64,000 nucleotides of DNA, from assembly GCA_040274725.1 (NCBI GenBank), contig JBEMAQ010000006.1:121991-185990 (forward strand), written 5' to 3'. The stretch comes from Solibacillus sp040274725 (GTDB lineage Bacteria; Bacillota; Bacilli; Bacillales_A; Planococcaceae). Below are positions 25,149 to 34,499 of the stretch, piece after piece. Each line of letters begins with the position of its first letter. Within the stretch, counting starts at the first letter, position 1. The position numbers and the translations under genes were made by a program. Under the pieces are notes generated by a model that did not search any database, was not told the origin of the DNA, and was given only the letters and a program-made list of their open reading frames with translations.

Positions 25149-26519
25149 TTATTTAAGTAATGTAATCGTAAAAATAGTACCTTCCTGAAGCTTACTTGAA
25201 ACAGAAATTTCTCCGTTGTGTAGCTCAACAATTTGTTTGACGATGGCAAGACCTAAGCCTGTACCATCGCGTTTTCTTGCTTTATCTGCACGGTAAAAGC
25301 GTTCAAAAAGCTGTGGCAAAGCATCTTCTGCTATCCCGATACCGGTGTCCTTTATTTGAATCGTTACCTCATGTTCCTGTTCGGTTAGTAGCACATCAAT
25401 TTGACCGCCGGGGCGGTTGTATTTAATGGCGTTACTAAGTAAATTTTCCCAGACATTGGCGATTAGCTCCTGATCGGCCACAATGGTAACTTGTGCGAGC
25501 TGATACGCAATTTCAAGATTGTACTCCTCAAGTCGCCAATAATATTTGAGTAAAATATCCTTTAGCTGCTCATCGAGTCTATATGCTTGCTGTTTAAGTG
25601 GGTAGCTTGGCTGGTCGAGCGACGTCAAAAGCAAAAGCTGCTTCGTTAACGAGGACAGACGCGTTGCCTCCTGACCAATAATGGTCACATATTCAAGCTG
25701 CTCCTCTTTTAAATTTGCTGTTTGTAAAAGGTTAGCATAGCCTTGAATATTCATAAGCGGTGATTGGAAATCATGTGACACATTGCTAATGAACGCCTTG
25801 CGCGCAAGGTCATTATGCCGAAGTTGCTGCTGCATCGTATGAAAGCTCGTCGCAAGCTGCCCAATCTCGTCCTGCCGCTCAATATCCAGTGCGTAATCAA
25901 AATCCTCTTTCGCTAATTGCTTCGTCGCCTCAGTTAATTTGGCAAGTGGACGAGTTAGCTGCCGCGCTAAAATAAAGACGCTGATAATACTAATAAGGGC
26001 GATTGTCAGCACAAAGCCGAGCAGGACGATATGGATATCTGATGAGTAAAGCTTCGTATCCTTACGTAAAAATAATCCATACCGCTCGCCGTTTAATGTA
26101 AGTGGTACGCCGACCGTATTCGCTACGTCATTTGCGAAGTGACTCATTAATAAAAGATTCGTTGAAAAGCTATTCATCCCGTGAAAAATCTCACCGTCTG
26201 ATACAACGCGCCATGCCTCATCAGGGAAGGTGCGCTCTTCGAAGGGCTCGCCGTAAAATTTTGGCTTACTGTCGTTTTTTAAAATCGCCACCTGATAACC
26301 TAATTTCGCTACAGACTCCAAATACGCATCAAAGGCATTTTCATTATGCGAATGCTCTAGCATATAACTAATTTCATTGGCCATTTGAATATGCTGTGCG
26401 TCGCTTTCCTTTTTTGTCACATTGGCATAAAAAAGATTGGAGATGAATAGGGCAATAACAATGCTGCTCGCAATAATGACAAGCATCGTTAATATAAATT
26501 GCCGATATAATGTTTTCAT
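25149..26519 (-). CDS. hssS: Sensor histidine kinase, HssS-like
   Basis: This is a 456-residue membrane kinase. It has TM1 at about 8-30, an extracellular sensor domain (31-160) carrying KFYGEPF and NTVGVPL...YGLFLRKD, TM2 at about 163-184, HAMP, the phospho-acceptor His249 in NVSHDFQSPLMNIQGYANLL, and an ATPase domain with NLLSNAIKYNRPGG, IKDTGIGIAEDALP and GTGLGLAI. The sensor motifs are those I recall from the heme sensor HssS of staphylococci and bacilli. It overlaps the response regulator gene by 4 nt (ATGA). No hrtAB-type exporter lies beside it; an MMPL transporter does. Confidence 0.85.
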   Translation of the reverse strand: MKTLYRQFILTMLVIIASSIVIALFISNLFYANVTKKESDAQHIQMANEISYMLEHSHNENAFDAYLESVAKLGYQVAILKNDSKPKFYGEPFEERTFPDEAWRVVSDGEIFHGMNSFSTNLLLMSHFANDVANTVGVPLTLNGERYGLFLRKDTKLYSSDIHIVLLGFVLTIALISIISVFILARQLTRPLAKLTEATKQLAKEDFDYALDIERQDEIGQLATSFHTMQQQLRHNDLARKAFISNVSHDFQSPLMNIQGYANLLQTANLKEEQLEYVTIIGQEATRLSSLTKQLLLLTSLDQPSYPLKQQAYRLDEQLKDILLKYYWRLEEYNLEIAYQLAQVTIVADQELIANVWENLLSNAIKYNRPGGQIDVLLTEQEHEVTIQIKDTGIGIAEDALPQLFERFYRADKARKRDGTGLGLAIVKQIVELHNGEISVSSKLQEGTIFTITLLK

Positions 26520-27187
26520 TGTGTTTCCTCTACTTTATAGCCAACACCGCGCACTGTTTGAATTTCAATTTTTGCACCGAAGCGCTTCAGCCTTTCGCGG
26601 ATGCGCTTTATATGCGTGTTGAGTGATAATTCGGGGTCGTCATCCTCTGTTCCCCACACTTGCTCAAACAATACGGAGCGCGGTGTCACTTGGTTGGCAC
26701 GTGTGAGTAAAATGGCTAAAATCTCAAATTCCTTTAGCGGTAAGAGGTATGATTCTTGATCGACCTTCACTTCGAAATGCTGGCGATTCATCGTCACATT
26801 GCTAAATTGAATTGTGCTTTGCAGTGCGTGCTCAATGCGGCGTAAAATAACTGCTACGCGAAACAAGAGCTCGCGCGGCTCGAACGGCTTCACTAAATAA
26901 TCGTCCGAGCCTGCTAAAAAGCCTTGCTCCTTATCGGCGAGCTGACCTTTTGCGGTTAGTAAAATAACAGGAATGGATAATTCCGTCGTTAAAATTTGAG
27001 TTAGCTCAAAGCCGTTCATCCCGGGTAGCATGACATCGACAATCGCTAAGTTTACGAGCTCTTCCTCTAATAAAAGAAGTGCCTGCTCTGCGTCAGGCGC
27101 GGTGAAAATGTGGTAGCCCTCTTTTTTTAAATGAATTTCAACAATCTGTAAAATATGTGGATCATCATCGACCACGAGTATCTTCAT
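26516..27187 (-). CDS. hssR: OmpR/PhoB-type response regulator, HssR-like
   Basis: This 223-residue regulator has a receiver domain (acidic pocket DDD at 7-9, phospho-acceptor Asp51 in AIVDVMLPGMNGF, Thr/Ala in LLTAKG, Lys in DYLVKPFEPRELLFR) and a C-terminal winged helix (LPLKEFEILAILLTR, LNTHIKRIRERLKRFGAKIE, TVRGVGYKVE). The end closely follows HssR. AAAGGGGG precedes the start. It lies 72 nt downstream of the MMPL gene on the same strand and 4 nt into the kinase gene, giving the order mmpl-hssR-hssS. Confidence 0.85.
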   Translation of the reverse strand: MKILVVDDDPHILQIVEIHLKKEGYHIFTAPDAEQALLLLEEELVNLAIVDVMLPGMNGFELTQILTTELSIPVILLTAKGQLADKEQGFLAGSDDYLVKPFEPRELLFRVAVILRRIEHALQSTIQFSNVTMNRQHFEVKVDQESYLLPLKEFEILAILLTRANQVTPRSVLFEQVWGTEDDDPELSLNTHIKRIRERLKRFGAKIEIQTVRGVGYKVEETQ

Positions 27188-27202
27188 CTATCCGAGCCCC
27201 CT

Positions 27203-27214
27203 TTAGAAATAATA
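27203..27214. repeat. 12-bp direct repeat copy upstream of hssR
   Basis: TTAGAAATAATA (plus strand) occurs here, just before the regulator ribosome site, and again identically at 29376-29387 before the MMPL ribosome site. It may be a shared regulatory element. Confidence 0.4.
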
Positions 27215-27259
27215 TCTATTATTATGAGGCGAAGTGGGATTAGAGTGGTAATGATATGA

Positions 27260-29356
27260 CTAATCCTTTTCAAAGAATAAAATCAGTGCCGGTAGCAGCA
27301 TACCGCGTACAAGGAATGTATCGATTAAAATCCCAATACTGACCATCACACCGAAAATAAATAAGTCGGCAATTGGCATCGTTGTAAGTGCTGCGAATGT
27401 TGCGGCTAAAATAACGCCAGCAGATGAAATAACGCCGCCTGTTGTACGGATTGCTGTTTCAAGTGCTTCCTTAACCGGTGCGTGCTTTCGTTCTTCCATA
27501 AAGCGTGACACTAAAATGATGTTATAGTCAATGCCGAGTGCGACTAGGAAAATAAACGCATACACTGGTACACGCGTACTGACCGCATCAAAGCCGAACA
27601 GCACGTCGACAAGGAAAATCCCGAGCCCAAGCGCGGATAAATACGATACTAAAATCGTTGCCATCATATACAGTGGCATTTTAAATGAGCGCGTTAAGCC
27701 GAACAATAAAACTAGAATTAGCACAGTTTCAAGTAACACAATTTTAAAAATATCGCTTTTATTAATGGCGCGCTCATCGACAAGCTTCGACGTCACTCCT
27801 GCAAAATGCGCCTCGCCGTCAATATTGGCGTCAGCTAATAGCTCGGGGCCTTTTGTGCGCATCACTTCAAGCAAATCAATTGCCTCGGCTGAGTACGGAT
27901 TTAATGAAAGTGCGACACTTAGTTTCATATTTTGTGCATCCTCTGTAATGCCTTGGAAGCGGACAGATGCCACACCTTCCTGTGCAAGCAGTAGCTGCTG
28001 CATGTCGTTAATTTGCTGACGTGTTAAGGCTGTATCACTTTCGATTAAAAGCGACGTTGGTGCAAGCTCACCCTTATCGAATTTTTCCTCAACAATTTCA
28101 TAGCCAACGCGAGAAGGTAAATCCTCTGGGAATGATTTCACCGTATCAAATTCGAAGTTTAAGTTGAAGACATTCAGTGATGTTACGAGCATAAGGGCTG
28201 CAACAATCCCACCTGATAAGCCGGGACGATTGACAACAAATTTTGCAATTGGTCCCCAAATACTGTGCTTTACCTCTGTTACTTCGCCGTACTTTGGTAC
28301 CTTTGGCCAGAACGCCTTACGCCCGAATAATGTGAACAGGGCAGGTACTAATGTAATCGAGGCCAGTATAATAATGAAAATGGCTGTCCCAAATACAGGT
28401 GCGAAGTTTTGATAGTCGCGGAAATCTGCGAAAAATAATACAAGCATTGCCGCAAGTACTGTACCGCCCGCAAAGAATACTGGCTCACCTGTTGCGCGCA
28501 TTGCATATTTCATTGCCTCGTATTTGCTTTCATAGCGATTTAGCTCCTCGCGGTAACGAGAGAATACGAATAATGAATAATCAATCACGGCTGCAAATAA
28601 CAAAATACTCATAATTGACGTCGTAGAGTTATTAATCTCAAGTCCACCAGCGCCGAGTAAAGCGACCGTTTGATTTACAATTTGATACACTATCACCGTC
28701 GCAAACAGTGGAATAAACGCAAGTAGTGGTGAACGGTAAATCACAATGAGTAAGACTAAGATAATGACAATGGTTGCAAGTAGCAGGACTAAATCCGCTT
28801 GCGCGAATAGCTTTGTCGTATCGCCTGCAATGCCGGCTGGTCCTGTAATATAAAATTCTGTTTGCTGCAATGTGCTTGCAACATCCGAACCAATTGTTGT
28901 GATTTCCTCATTAATAGCGGAGAAGTCATTACTATCAAGTCCGCCCTCAAGCACCATTGGTACGAGCATTGTAGATTGATCGTCTGAAATAAAGCTTTCA
29001 ATTTCTTTTGGTGTAAACGTGTTAAGGTCCACAATGGTATCGATCCCTGCAATATTCTTAGCTAAGATGGCATCTAAAATTTGCATGACCTCGTCTAATT
29101 GAATAGTGCCCTCATCATTCGTAAAGACGAGTATCCCCGGGGTCCCGTCATCCTGCGGGAAATATTCGTTCACTTTATTTTGTGCGATGATGGAAGCCGC
29201 ATCATCCGGTAGTGACTGGAAGCTTGCGACTTTGTAGTCATTCAGCTTCGGCCCGGCACTTAAGCCAATCATCACCACAAGCCAAAGGACGATTGTAATC
29301 CACATTCCTTTCTTTGTTGCAACCCAATCTGTGATGGGATGTAACCATTTATTCAT
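27260..29356 (-). CDS. MMPL-family RND transporter
   Basis: The 698-residue protein has two halves, each with a TM helix, an extracellular domain and a five-helix bundle (sterol-sensing-like). Conserved pieces are AAVIDYSLFVFSRYREEL in half one and VALGIDYNIILVSRFMEERK in half two, typical of MmpL/YdfJ exporters of lipids or hydrophobic compounds powered by the proton gradient. The ATG at 29354-29356 is chosen because AAAGGAG lies 8 nt upstream. It is first in an operon with the HssRS-like genes, and an HssR-like direct repeat lies 55-74 nt upstream of the start, so it may be the system's output. Confidence 0.85.
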   Translation of the reverse strand: MNKWLHPITDWVATKKGMWITIVLWLVVMIGLSAGPKLNDYKVASFQSLPDDAASIIAQNKVNEYFPQDDGTPGILVFTNDEGTIQLDEVMQILDAILAKNIAGIDTIVDLNTFTPKEIESFISDDQSTMLVPMVLEGGLDSNDFSAINEEITTIGSDVASTLQQTEFYITGPAGIAGDTTKLFAQADLVLLLATIVIILVLLIVIYRSPLLAFIPLFATVIVYQIVNQTVALLGAGGLEINNSTTSIMSILLFAAVIDYSLFVFSRYREELNRYESKYEAMKYAMRATGEPVFFAGGTVLAAMLVLFFADFRDYQNFAPVFGTAIFIIILASITLVPALFTLFGRKAFWPKVPKYGEVTEVKHSIWGPIAKFVVNRPGLSGGIVAALMLVTSLNVFNLNFEFDTVKSFPEDLPSRVGYEIVEEKFDKGELAPTSLLIESDTALTRQQINDMQQLLLAQEGVASVRFQGITEDAQNMKLSVALSLNPYSAEAIDLLEVMRTKGPELLADANIDGEAHFAGVTSKLVDERAINKSDIFKIVLLETVLILVLLFGLTRSFKMPLYMMATILVSYLSALGLGIFLVDVLFGFDAVSTRVPVYAFIFLVALGIDYNIILVSRFMEERKHAPVKEALETAIRTTGGVISSAGVILAATFAALTTMPIADLFIFGVMVSIGILIDTFLVRGMLLPALILFFEKD

Positions 29357-29375
29357 GTTTTCCACTCCTTTAATA

Positions 29376-29387
29376 TTAGAAATAATA
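29376..29387. repeat. 12-bp direct repeat copy upstream of the MMPL gene
   Basis: This copy of TTAGAAATAATA is identical to the one at 27203-27214. Confidence 0.4.
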
Positions 29388-29410
29388 GTTCGCTTGTAGC
29401 ATAGCTTACG

Positions 29411-29430
29411 AATATAAATTTAAAATGAAC
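29411..29430 (-). promoter_or_regulatory. HssR-like direct-repeat operator
   Basis: The minus strand reads GTTCATTTT-AA-ATTTATATT. As I recall the HssR site it is GTTCATATT-N2-GTTCATATT; the halves here match 8 of 9 and 7 of 9. A weak -10 (TATGCT) follows downstream, as for an activator-dependent promoter. Confidence 0.6.
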
Positions 29431-29534
29431 AAAGGTGCATTTTAGCCGATAAAAACGACATAGGATAAAACTTTTTGTATAATGGAAACTAATGGTATTT
29501 TGTATAGAAATTTAAAACGCGGAGGTTTATTTGA

Positions 29535-32500
29535 ATGAAAAAACAGCATAAAATGTTAGTCGCCTCACTTGTCGCTGTCCCGGTAGCGATTGCCGCTACA
29601 GGAGCGGCAGAGGCAGCGGAAGTAACGGAAACGACATTACCGACATTTGAAGTTCATAATGACTTTGTTCATACGACGAGTGCTTCATCGGTAGAAAGCA
29701 CAAAAGAATTAACTGCGAAGTCACTAACGGAGCTACATGCACAAATTACAAATGAAATGCGTAGCTATAATAAAGGCTTCACGATTACATATACAGTCGG
29801 TGATGCGGACAATTATAAAATGAGCGTAGAGCAATTATTTGCAGTGATGAAAGATCAGCTAAATAAAGACGACTACACAATGCTTTACGGGACGTTTAAC
29901 AATATGCGTGTAGAGGCAACGGAGTTAAAAACAGCAGCAGGCCAGAAAGACGGCGTGAAGCTTCGTTTTTCAGTGAGTTACTTCAGTGACCCAACAGCGA
30001 CAGCAGCGCTTGTGAAATTAGCCGAGGAATTAACAACACCAACCAATCCCAATGCAATTCTGACAGCAGATATGACAAAGGAGCAAAAGCTATTTGCGAT
30101 TCACAATTACGTTGTTAATAATTCATATGTGCTTGCGACAAATCACAATTTAAGTGCGCTTGTCTTAAATGGTTATGGTTCATCACATGCGTATGCACTT
30201 TTAACATACAACCTATTGAAAAAGGCGGGCTTTGATGTTCGCTACGTGACGGGCTTAGTGGACGGCGAGCTGTATTCATGGAATGTTGTTGAGCTAAACG
30301 GCAAGCACTATCATTTTGATACGGCAGGGGATGATAACGAAACATCTGGTAGCACGGATGTGAACTATCGTTATTTCTTAGCGGGTAATGAAGGAATGGG
30401 CAACCGTGTCATTCAATACGGCGCGACGATTGCTGATAATCAATGGGGCAATGCGTACGAAGTATTTAAAAATATGGCCAACCCGTCCGTTGTTGGCACG
30501 AAGCTTTACTATGCAGACGCGGCTTTTGGTGGCGAATTAAAGGTGTATGACTTTGCGACAGGGGAAGCTAAAAATGCGACAAATTTAGCTATTACGCAAG
30601 CAAGTGCCCCACATAATGGGGTTTTCTACTATAAACATACATCTTCTGATACGGTAACTGTACTAGGGGAAGATTTATATTTCATCAACAATTCAGTAGG
30701 AAACTATTTATATAAATATAGTTTATTAACGAATGAATTAACGTTACTTGTGAATGCACCAATTCTCTCGATGGAGGTGCGTCGTTCGACATTAGTATAC
30801 CACCCAGCAAATAGCGAGCAAAAAACGATTCGATTAGATGCAGTGGAAAACCATAACGAAGAAGCGGCAAAAAAGGTAATCGAAGCAATTGCGAAGTTGG
30901 ATGTAGTGACAGGGGATGCCTTAAAACGAACAGCTGTTGAGGCACGTCAATTATATAACGGCTTAACGCCAGATCAGCGTCTTCTTGTTGGTAATTTACA
31001 AGTTTTATTAGACAAAGAGTTAATACTAAGTGGTAATGATGTAGCAATTAAAACACTCGTGACAAGTATCAATACATTAGATCCATTAGCGGGCAACTAT
31101 ATTGCAAAAGTAAAAGAAGCAATGGAGGATTATACATTATTGCCGCCTGCAAAACAGGGACAAATTTATAATAGCTCAATTTTACAATTAGCGTATCAAC
31201 AAGTGCTAATCGCAGAAGCATTGAAAACGAAAATTGCTGTATTTGTTGGGACAGGGGACAAATCACCATTTGCTGAGAAAGAAAACTCATTGTTGGAGCT
31301 AGAGGAAATTAAAGCGGAGTATGATGCATTACTACCATCATTAAAGCTAGCCATTCCAAGCCAGCACGTGATTTATTTAAATTCGTACCGTGCTGAGGCG
31401 GAAGCATTACGAGCGGCTGTCCAAACGTTAATAAATGAAATTAATATCATTGATGAAAATGCAAGTAACTATTTAAGAAATATGGAACGCATTCAAACAC
31501 GCTACACAGCATTTTTCGCAAGTCAGAAGCTAATTATATCAGAGGTGCATCGAACAAAAATCGAAACGCATATTGCACAAGTAACAGAAATGCTAGCAGA
31601 AATTGCTGCTTTTGAAGCGGCAATTTCTGACATGATGGGTACGTTTACAGCAGTTACTGTGCCGTTAACGGTTGAACTCGTTGAAAAGGCTCAAGCAGCA
31701 AAGGTACAGCTAGATGCGATGAAGGTATCACAATTTGACAACGTGAGCCCGCAAGCAAAATTAGATTTAGACAATCTTTTATTACGCATTGCAGGCATCG
31801 TCAATGACCCAGCAGTGAAAGCAGTGACAGCCCAAATCACAGCGCTTGACCATACCGTAGTCGCTCTAACAGCAGAGAATTTTGTCGCACAGATTGCGTC
31901 AGCCGATGCGGCATATATCGCACTAAGCGATGCCTACAAAATCGGAATTTCGTCTGCGACATTAGCAAAATTAACGACATATAAAGAAAAAACAGCGACG
32001 CTTATTGCGCAGGTAGAAACGATGCAGCAAGCGATTAACGCATTAACAGATGCCTCAACAAAGGCTGAGGTACAGGCAGTTCGTGCAAGCTTCACAGCGC
32101 TATCAGACGTAGCGCAGCACTTCATTGATTTAACAAATTTATCAACGCAGGAAATTCGTCTGCAACTAATGGATGATCAACAGGCGGCGAATACAGTGAT
32201 TGAAGCCATTAATAAATTAACGATTGAATCGGCATTACTCGATGTTCTAAAGGTAGAGGAAATGTACATTCAGTTAAATGCAACGGCGAAAAATTTAGTC
32301 AGCAATTATGCAACACTCATTGCACTGAAAAATGCGAAACAGCAGGAGTTAAATGAACTTAATCGTCAAGCAAGAGCTGTGATGGATTTAATTGATGCGT
32401 TATCAGAGAAAAGTACAGTGGCACAAGTAGTTGGTGCACGAGCGGCGTATGATAAGCTAGATGACTATGTGAAAACGCTCGTAACGAACTATGACAAATT

Positions 32501-34202
32501 AGTAGAAATAGAAGAGCTATTTGATGAATTAATTTCAGATCAGCAAAATGAAGGATTAGCACTTGAATTAGACAATGAAGTCTTGTCAATTACAGAGCAA
32601 ACGACACTCGAGCGCGTGCTTGAAATTTATAAAAAGTACGAGGAAGCGTCAACAATCGTCAAAACATTAATGCGCGAAAAAGAGCTGCTTGAATATTGGT
32701 ATGCGAAAAAAGTGAAGGAAAATGAAGATTTAATTGAGCAGGCGAAAAAAGAGGCGAAGCTTATTTTTGACCGTATCGAGAAAATTTCAGAATCTCATAC
32801 AGAGGCGCATATTCGTGCCATTCGTGTCGCATATGAGGCATTGTCAGAGCTAGCAAAAACATTCGTGACGAACTTAGAGAAATTAGAAGCTGCCGAGGCG
32901 AACTTAGAGTATGAAGGCTCGGTAGGGAAGGAATTACGAGCAGAGGCCGCAGCGTTTGATGCCTTCATGGCAAAGCTAAGTCGTAAATCAGAAGAAGAGG
33001 ATATTCGCGAGGCGCGTAAGCATTACAACCGCTTATCAGAGGGTGCAAAGCTTTATGTAACATCATATAATAAGTTAAAACGCTTAGAGGAAATGTTCTC
33101 AGATAAGGACTATGAAGACCTATTTGAAAACTACTACCCGCATTATATGGATGATCCGAAGCCGGGTGGGGTAGAGCCGACAGAGTCAACATATGATCCA
33201 CTTTACATCCCAGATGAAACAACACAATACTTTGCATATACAGAGTATGAGGAGAAAAATTCAACATTAATTAGCGGCGGCTTCATCAAAATTGAGCCGA
33301 AGCAATTGCAGCACAATACGAATAAAACAATTACGTTCACGGCATCAAATAATGTAGAAATTACCTTCTCCGTGGCGGAATTAAAAAAGGCGAGCGGCAC
33401 AATTGGTGTGACACTGAAAACAGATAATGATGAAGTAATTGTGACATTCACAGAAAATAACCGTCTAAAATCATTCACAGAAAATGTTATTATTACAGTG
33501 CCATTTGGTGTGCTTGGGGCAACGAGCGGCATGCAAATTGAAAGTAAAACGTATTCTGGCGAAAAGATGAAAGCTGTTTATAAAGTGGACGGCACGAAAT
33601 TCATTATTAGCACGAAACAAAGCGGTACGTTTACCGCGCAAACAGCTGTGGCGAACTATACAGATCTTGCAGGTTTAAGCGAGAGCCGCAAGCAGGCCAT
33701 TCGTGAGCTTGCACAGCGCGGTATTATATCGGGCGGTACAGCGGCATTATTCCAGCCGAAAGCGTATATTTTACGTAAAGATATCGCAACGATGATTACA
33801 ACAGCACTTAACTTAACGACAACATCTACAACGAAGTATACCGATGTACCAAATGCAGCAAATGCAACAGCGGCCCAAGCAGTACTTGAGGCGGGCATTA
33901 TGCGCGGCGCATCACAAACAGCATTTAGACCAAATATTGAGCTATCACGTGAGCAGGCAGCAATCATTATTGCAAACGTACTGCGTCAGCAAAAGGTACC
34001 CGTAGCGACAATGACAAATCCACAAACAACAAGCTATCAGGATGCAAAAGACATGTCATATGAAGGACAGCAAAGTATTGCACTGCTTGAATTATCGGGC
34101 ATTGTAAGTGGAACAGGTAAATTCCAGCCAAATGGGAAAATGACACGCGGAGAATTTGCGGAATGGTTATATAAGGCATTGAAAAAGGCTAATGCATTAT
34201 AA
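29535..34202 (+). CDS. Transglutaminase-fold protein with helical repeats and C-terminal SLH domains
   Basis: This is a 1555-residue exported wall protein. The signal peptide covers 1-28 and GGAGG lies upstream of the start. Residues 180-265 match a transglutaminase-like domain (NGYGSSHAYALLTYNLLKKA, GFDVRYVTG, NGKHYHFDTAGDD), but Ser217 sits where the catalytic Cys is expected, Tyr247 replaces the His of the usual HAWN, and only Asp262 remains. About 440-1160 is a chain of roughly 75-residue helical repeats (pattern AR..Y..L....K.LVTNY.KL). Three SLH domains occupy about 1374-1555. It is probably a structural or binding wall protein, not an active transglutaminase. Confidence 0.85.
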   Translation: MKKQHKMLVASLVAVPVAIAATGAAEAAEVTETTLPTFEVHNDFVHTTSASSVESTKELTAKSLTELHAQITNEMRSYNKGFTITYTVGDADNYKMSVEQLFAVMKDQLNKDDYTMLYGTFNNMRVEATELKTAAGQKDGVKLRFSVSYFSDPTATAALVKLAEELTTPTNPNAILTADMTKEQKLFAIHNYVVNNSYVLATNHNLSALVLNGYGSSHAYALLTYNLLKKAGFDVRYVTGLVDGELYSWNVVELNGKHYHFDTAGDDNETSGSTDVNYRYFLAGNEGMGNRVIQYGATIADNQWGNAYEVFKNMANPSVVGTKLYYADAAFGGELKVYDFATGEAKNATNLAITQASAPHNGVFYYKHTSSDTVTVLGEDLYFINNSVGNYLYKYSLLTNELTLLVNAPILSMEVRRSTLVYHPANSEQKTIRLDAVENHNEEAAKKVIEAIAKLDVVTGDALKRTAVEARQLYNGLTPDQRLLVGNLQVLLDKELILSGNDVAIKTLVTSINTLDPLAGNYIAKVKEAMEDYTLLPPAKQGQIYNSSILQLAYQQVLIAEALKTKIAVFVGTGDKSPFAEKENSLLELEEIKAEYDALLPSLKLAIPSQHVIYLNSYRAEAEALRAAVQTLINEINIIDENASNYLRNMERIQTRYTAFFASQKLIISEVHRTKIETHIAQVTEMLAEIAAFEAAISDMMGTFTAVTVPLTVELVEKAQAAKVQLDAMKVSQFDNVSPQAKLDLDNLLLRIAGIVNDPAVKAVTAQITALDHTVVALTAENFVAQIASADAAYIALSDAYKIGISSATLAKLTTYKEKTATLIAQVETMQQAINALTDASTKAEVQAVRASFTALSDVAQHFIDLTNLSTQEIRLQLMDDQQAANTVIEAINKLTIESALLDVLKVEEMYIQLNATAKNLVSNYATLIALKNAKQQELNELNRQARAVMDLIDALSEKSTVAQVVGARAAYDKLDDYVKTLVTNYDKLVEIEELFDELISDQQNEGLALELDNEVLSITEQTTLERVLEIYKKYEEASTIVKTLMREKELLEYWYAKKVKENEDLIEQAKKEAKLIFDRIEKISESHTEAHIRAIRVAYEALSELAKTFVTNLEKLEAAEANLEYEGSVGKELRAEAAAFDAFMAKLSRKSEEEDIREARKHYNRLSEGAKLYVTSYNKLKRLEEMFSDKDYEDLFENYYPHYMDDPKPGGVEPTESTYDPLYIPDETTQYFAYTEYEEKNSTLISGGFIKIEPKQLQHNTNKTITFTASNNVEITFSVAELKKASGTIGVTLKTDNDEVIVTFTENNRLKSFTENVIITVPFGVLGATSGMQIESKTYSGEKMKAVYKVDGTKFIISTKQSGTFTAQTAVANYTDLAGLSESRKQAIRELAQRGIISGGTAALFQPKAYILRKDIATMITTALNLTTTSTTKYTDVPNAANATAAQAVLEAGIMRGASQTAFRPNIELSREQAAIIIANVLRQQKVPVATMTNPQTTSYQDAKDMSYEGQQSIALLELSGIVSGTGKFQPNGKMTRGEFAEWLYKALKKANAL

Positions 34203-34225
34203 AGTATAAAAAGACAAGATGAGAA

Positions 34226-34258
34226 AAGCATGCATAGAATGTGCATGCTTTTTTTTGT
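34226..34258 (+). terminator. Rho-independent terminator
   Basis: AAGCATGCA and TGCATGCTT pair around TAGAATG and a long T-run follows. Confidence 0.85.
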
Positions 34259-34368
34259 CTTGAAATAGCAGTATACTATTATCACTTTGAATAAAATGGG
34301 TAATTTTTCTAATAGACGATGTCCAATAGTGAAGGCTTTGAAGATAAAGAAAAAGCTTTAGAATGGAG

Positions 34369-34477
34369 AAATCACAAATAATCATATATAATCACTTTAT
34401 GATTGTATAAAAATATAATGATTATTTTTGTGATTTAATGATTATTGAGAGGATTTTAATGATTGTTAAGTGATTAT
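34369..34477. promoter_or_regulatory. Array of TGATTRT repeats with inverted copies
   Basis: Direct copies of TGATTAT/TGATTGT start at 34400, 34419, 34439, 34460 and 34471. Inverted copies (ATAATCA) start at 34378 and 34388. The main spacing is 19-21 bp, two helical turns. AAATCACAAATAATCAT (34369-34385) and ATGATTATTTTTGTGATTT (34418-34436) also form an inverted repeat. It abuts the HARE-HTH gene and looks like a cooperative operator. Confidence 0.55.
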
Positions 34478-34499
34478 ACAGAACGGAGTGATGAAAAAG

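Noticed and set aside
27531..28019. 162-codon plus-strand frame inside the MMPL gene
   Set aside because: It is a shadow of the conserved MMPL frame with Ser/Thr/Ile-rich composition and no family resemblance.
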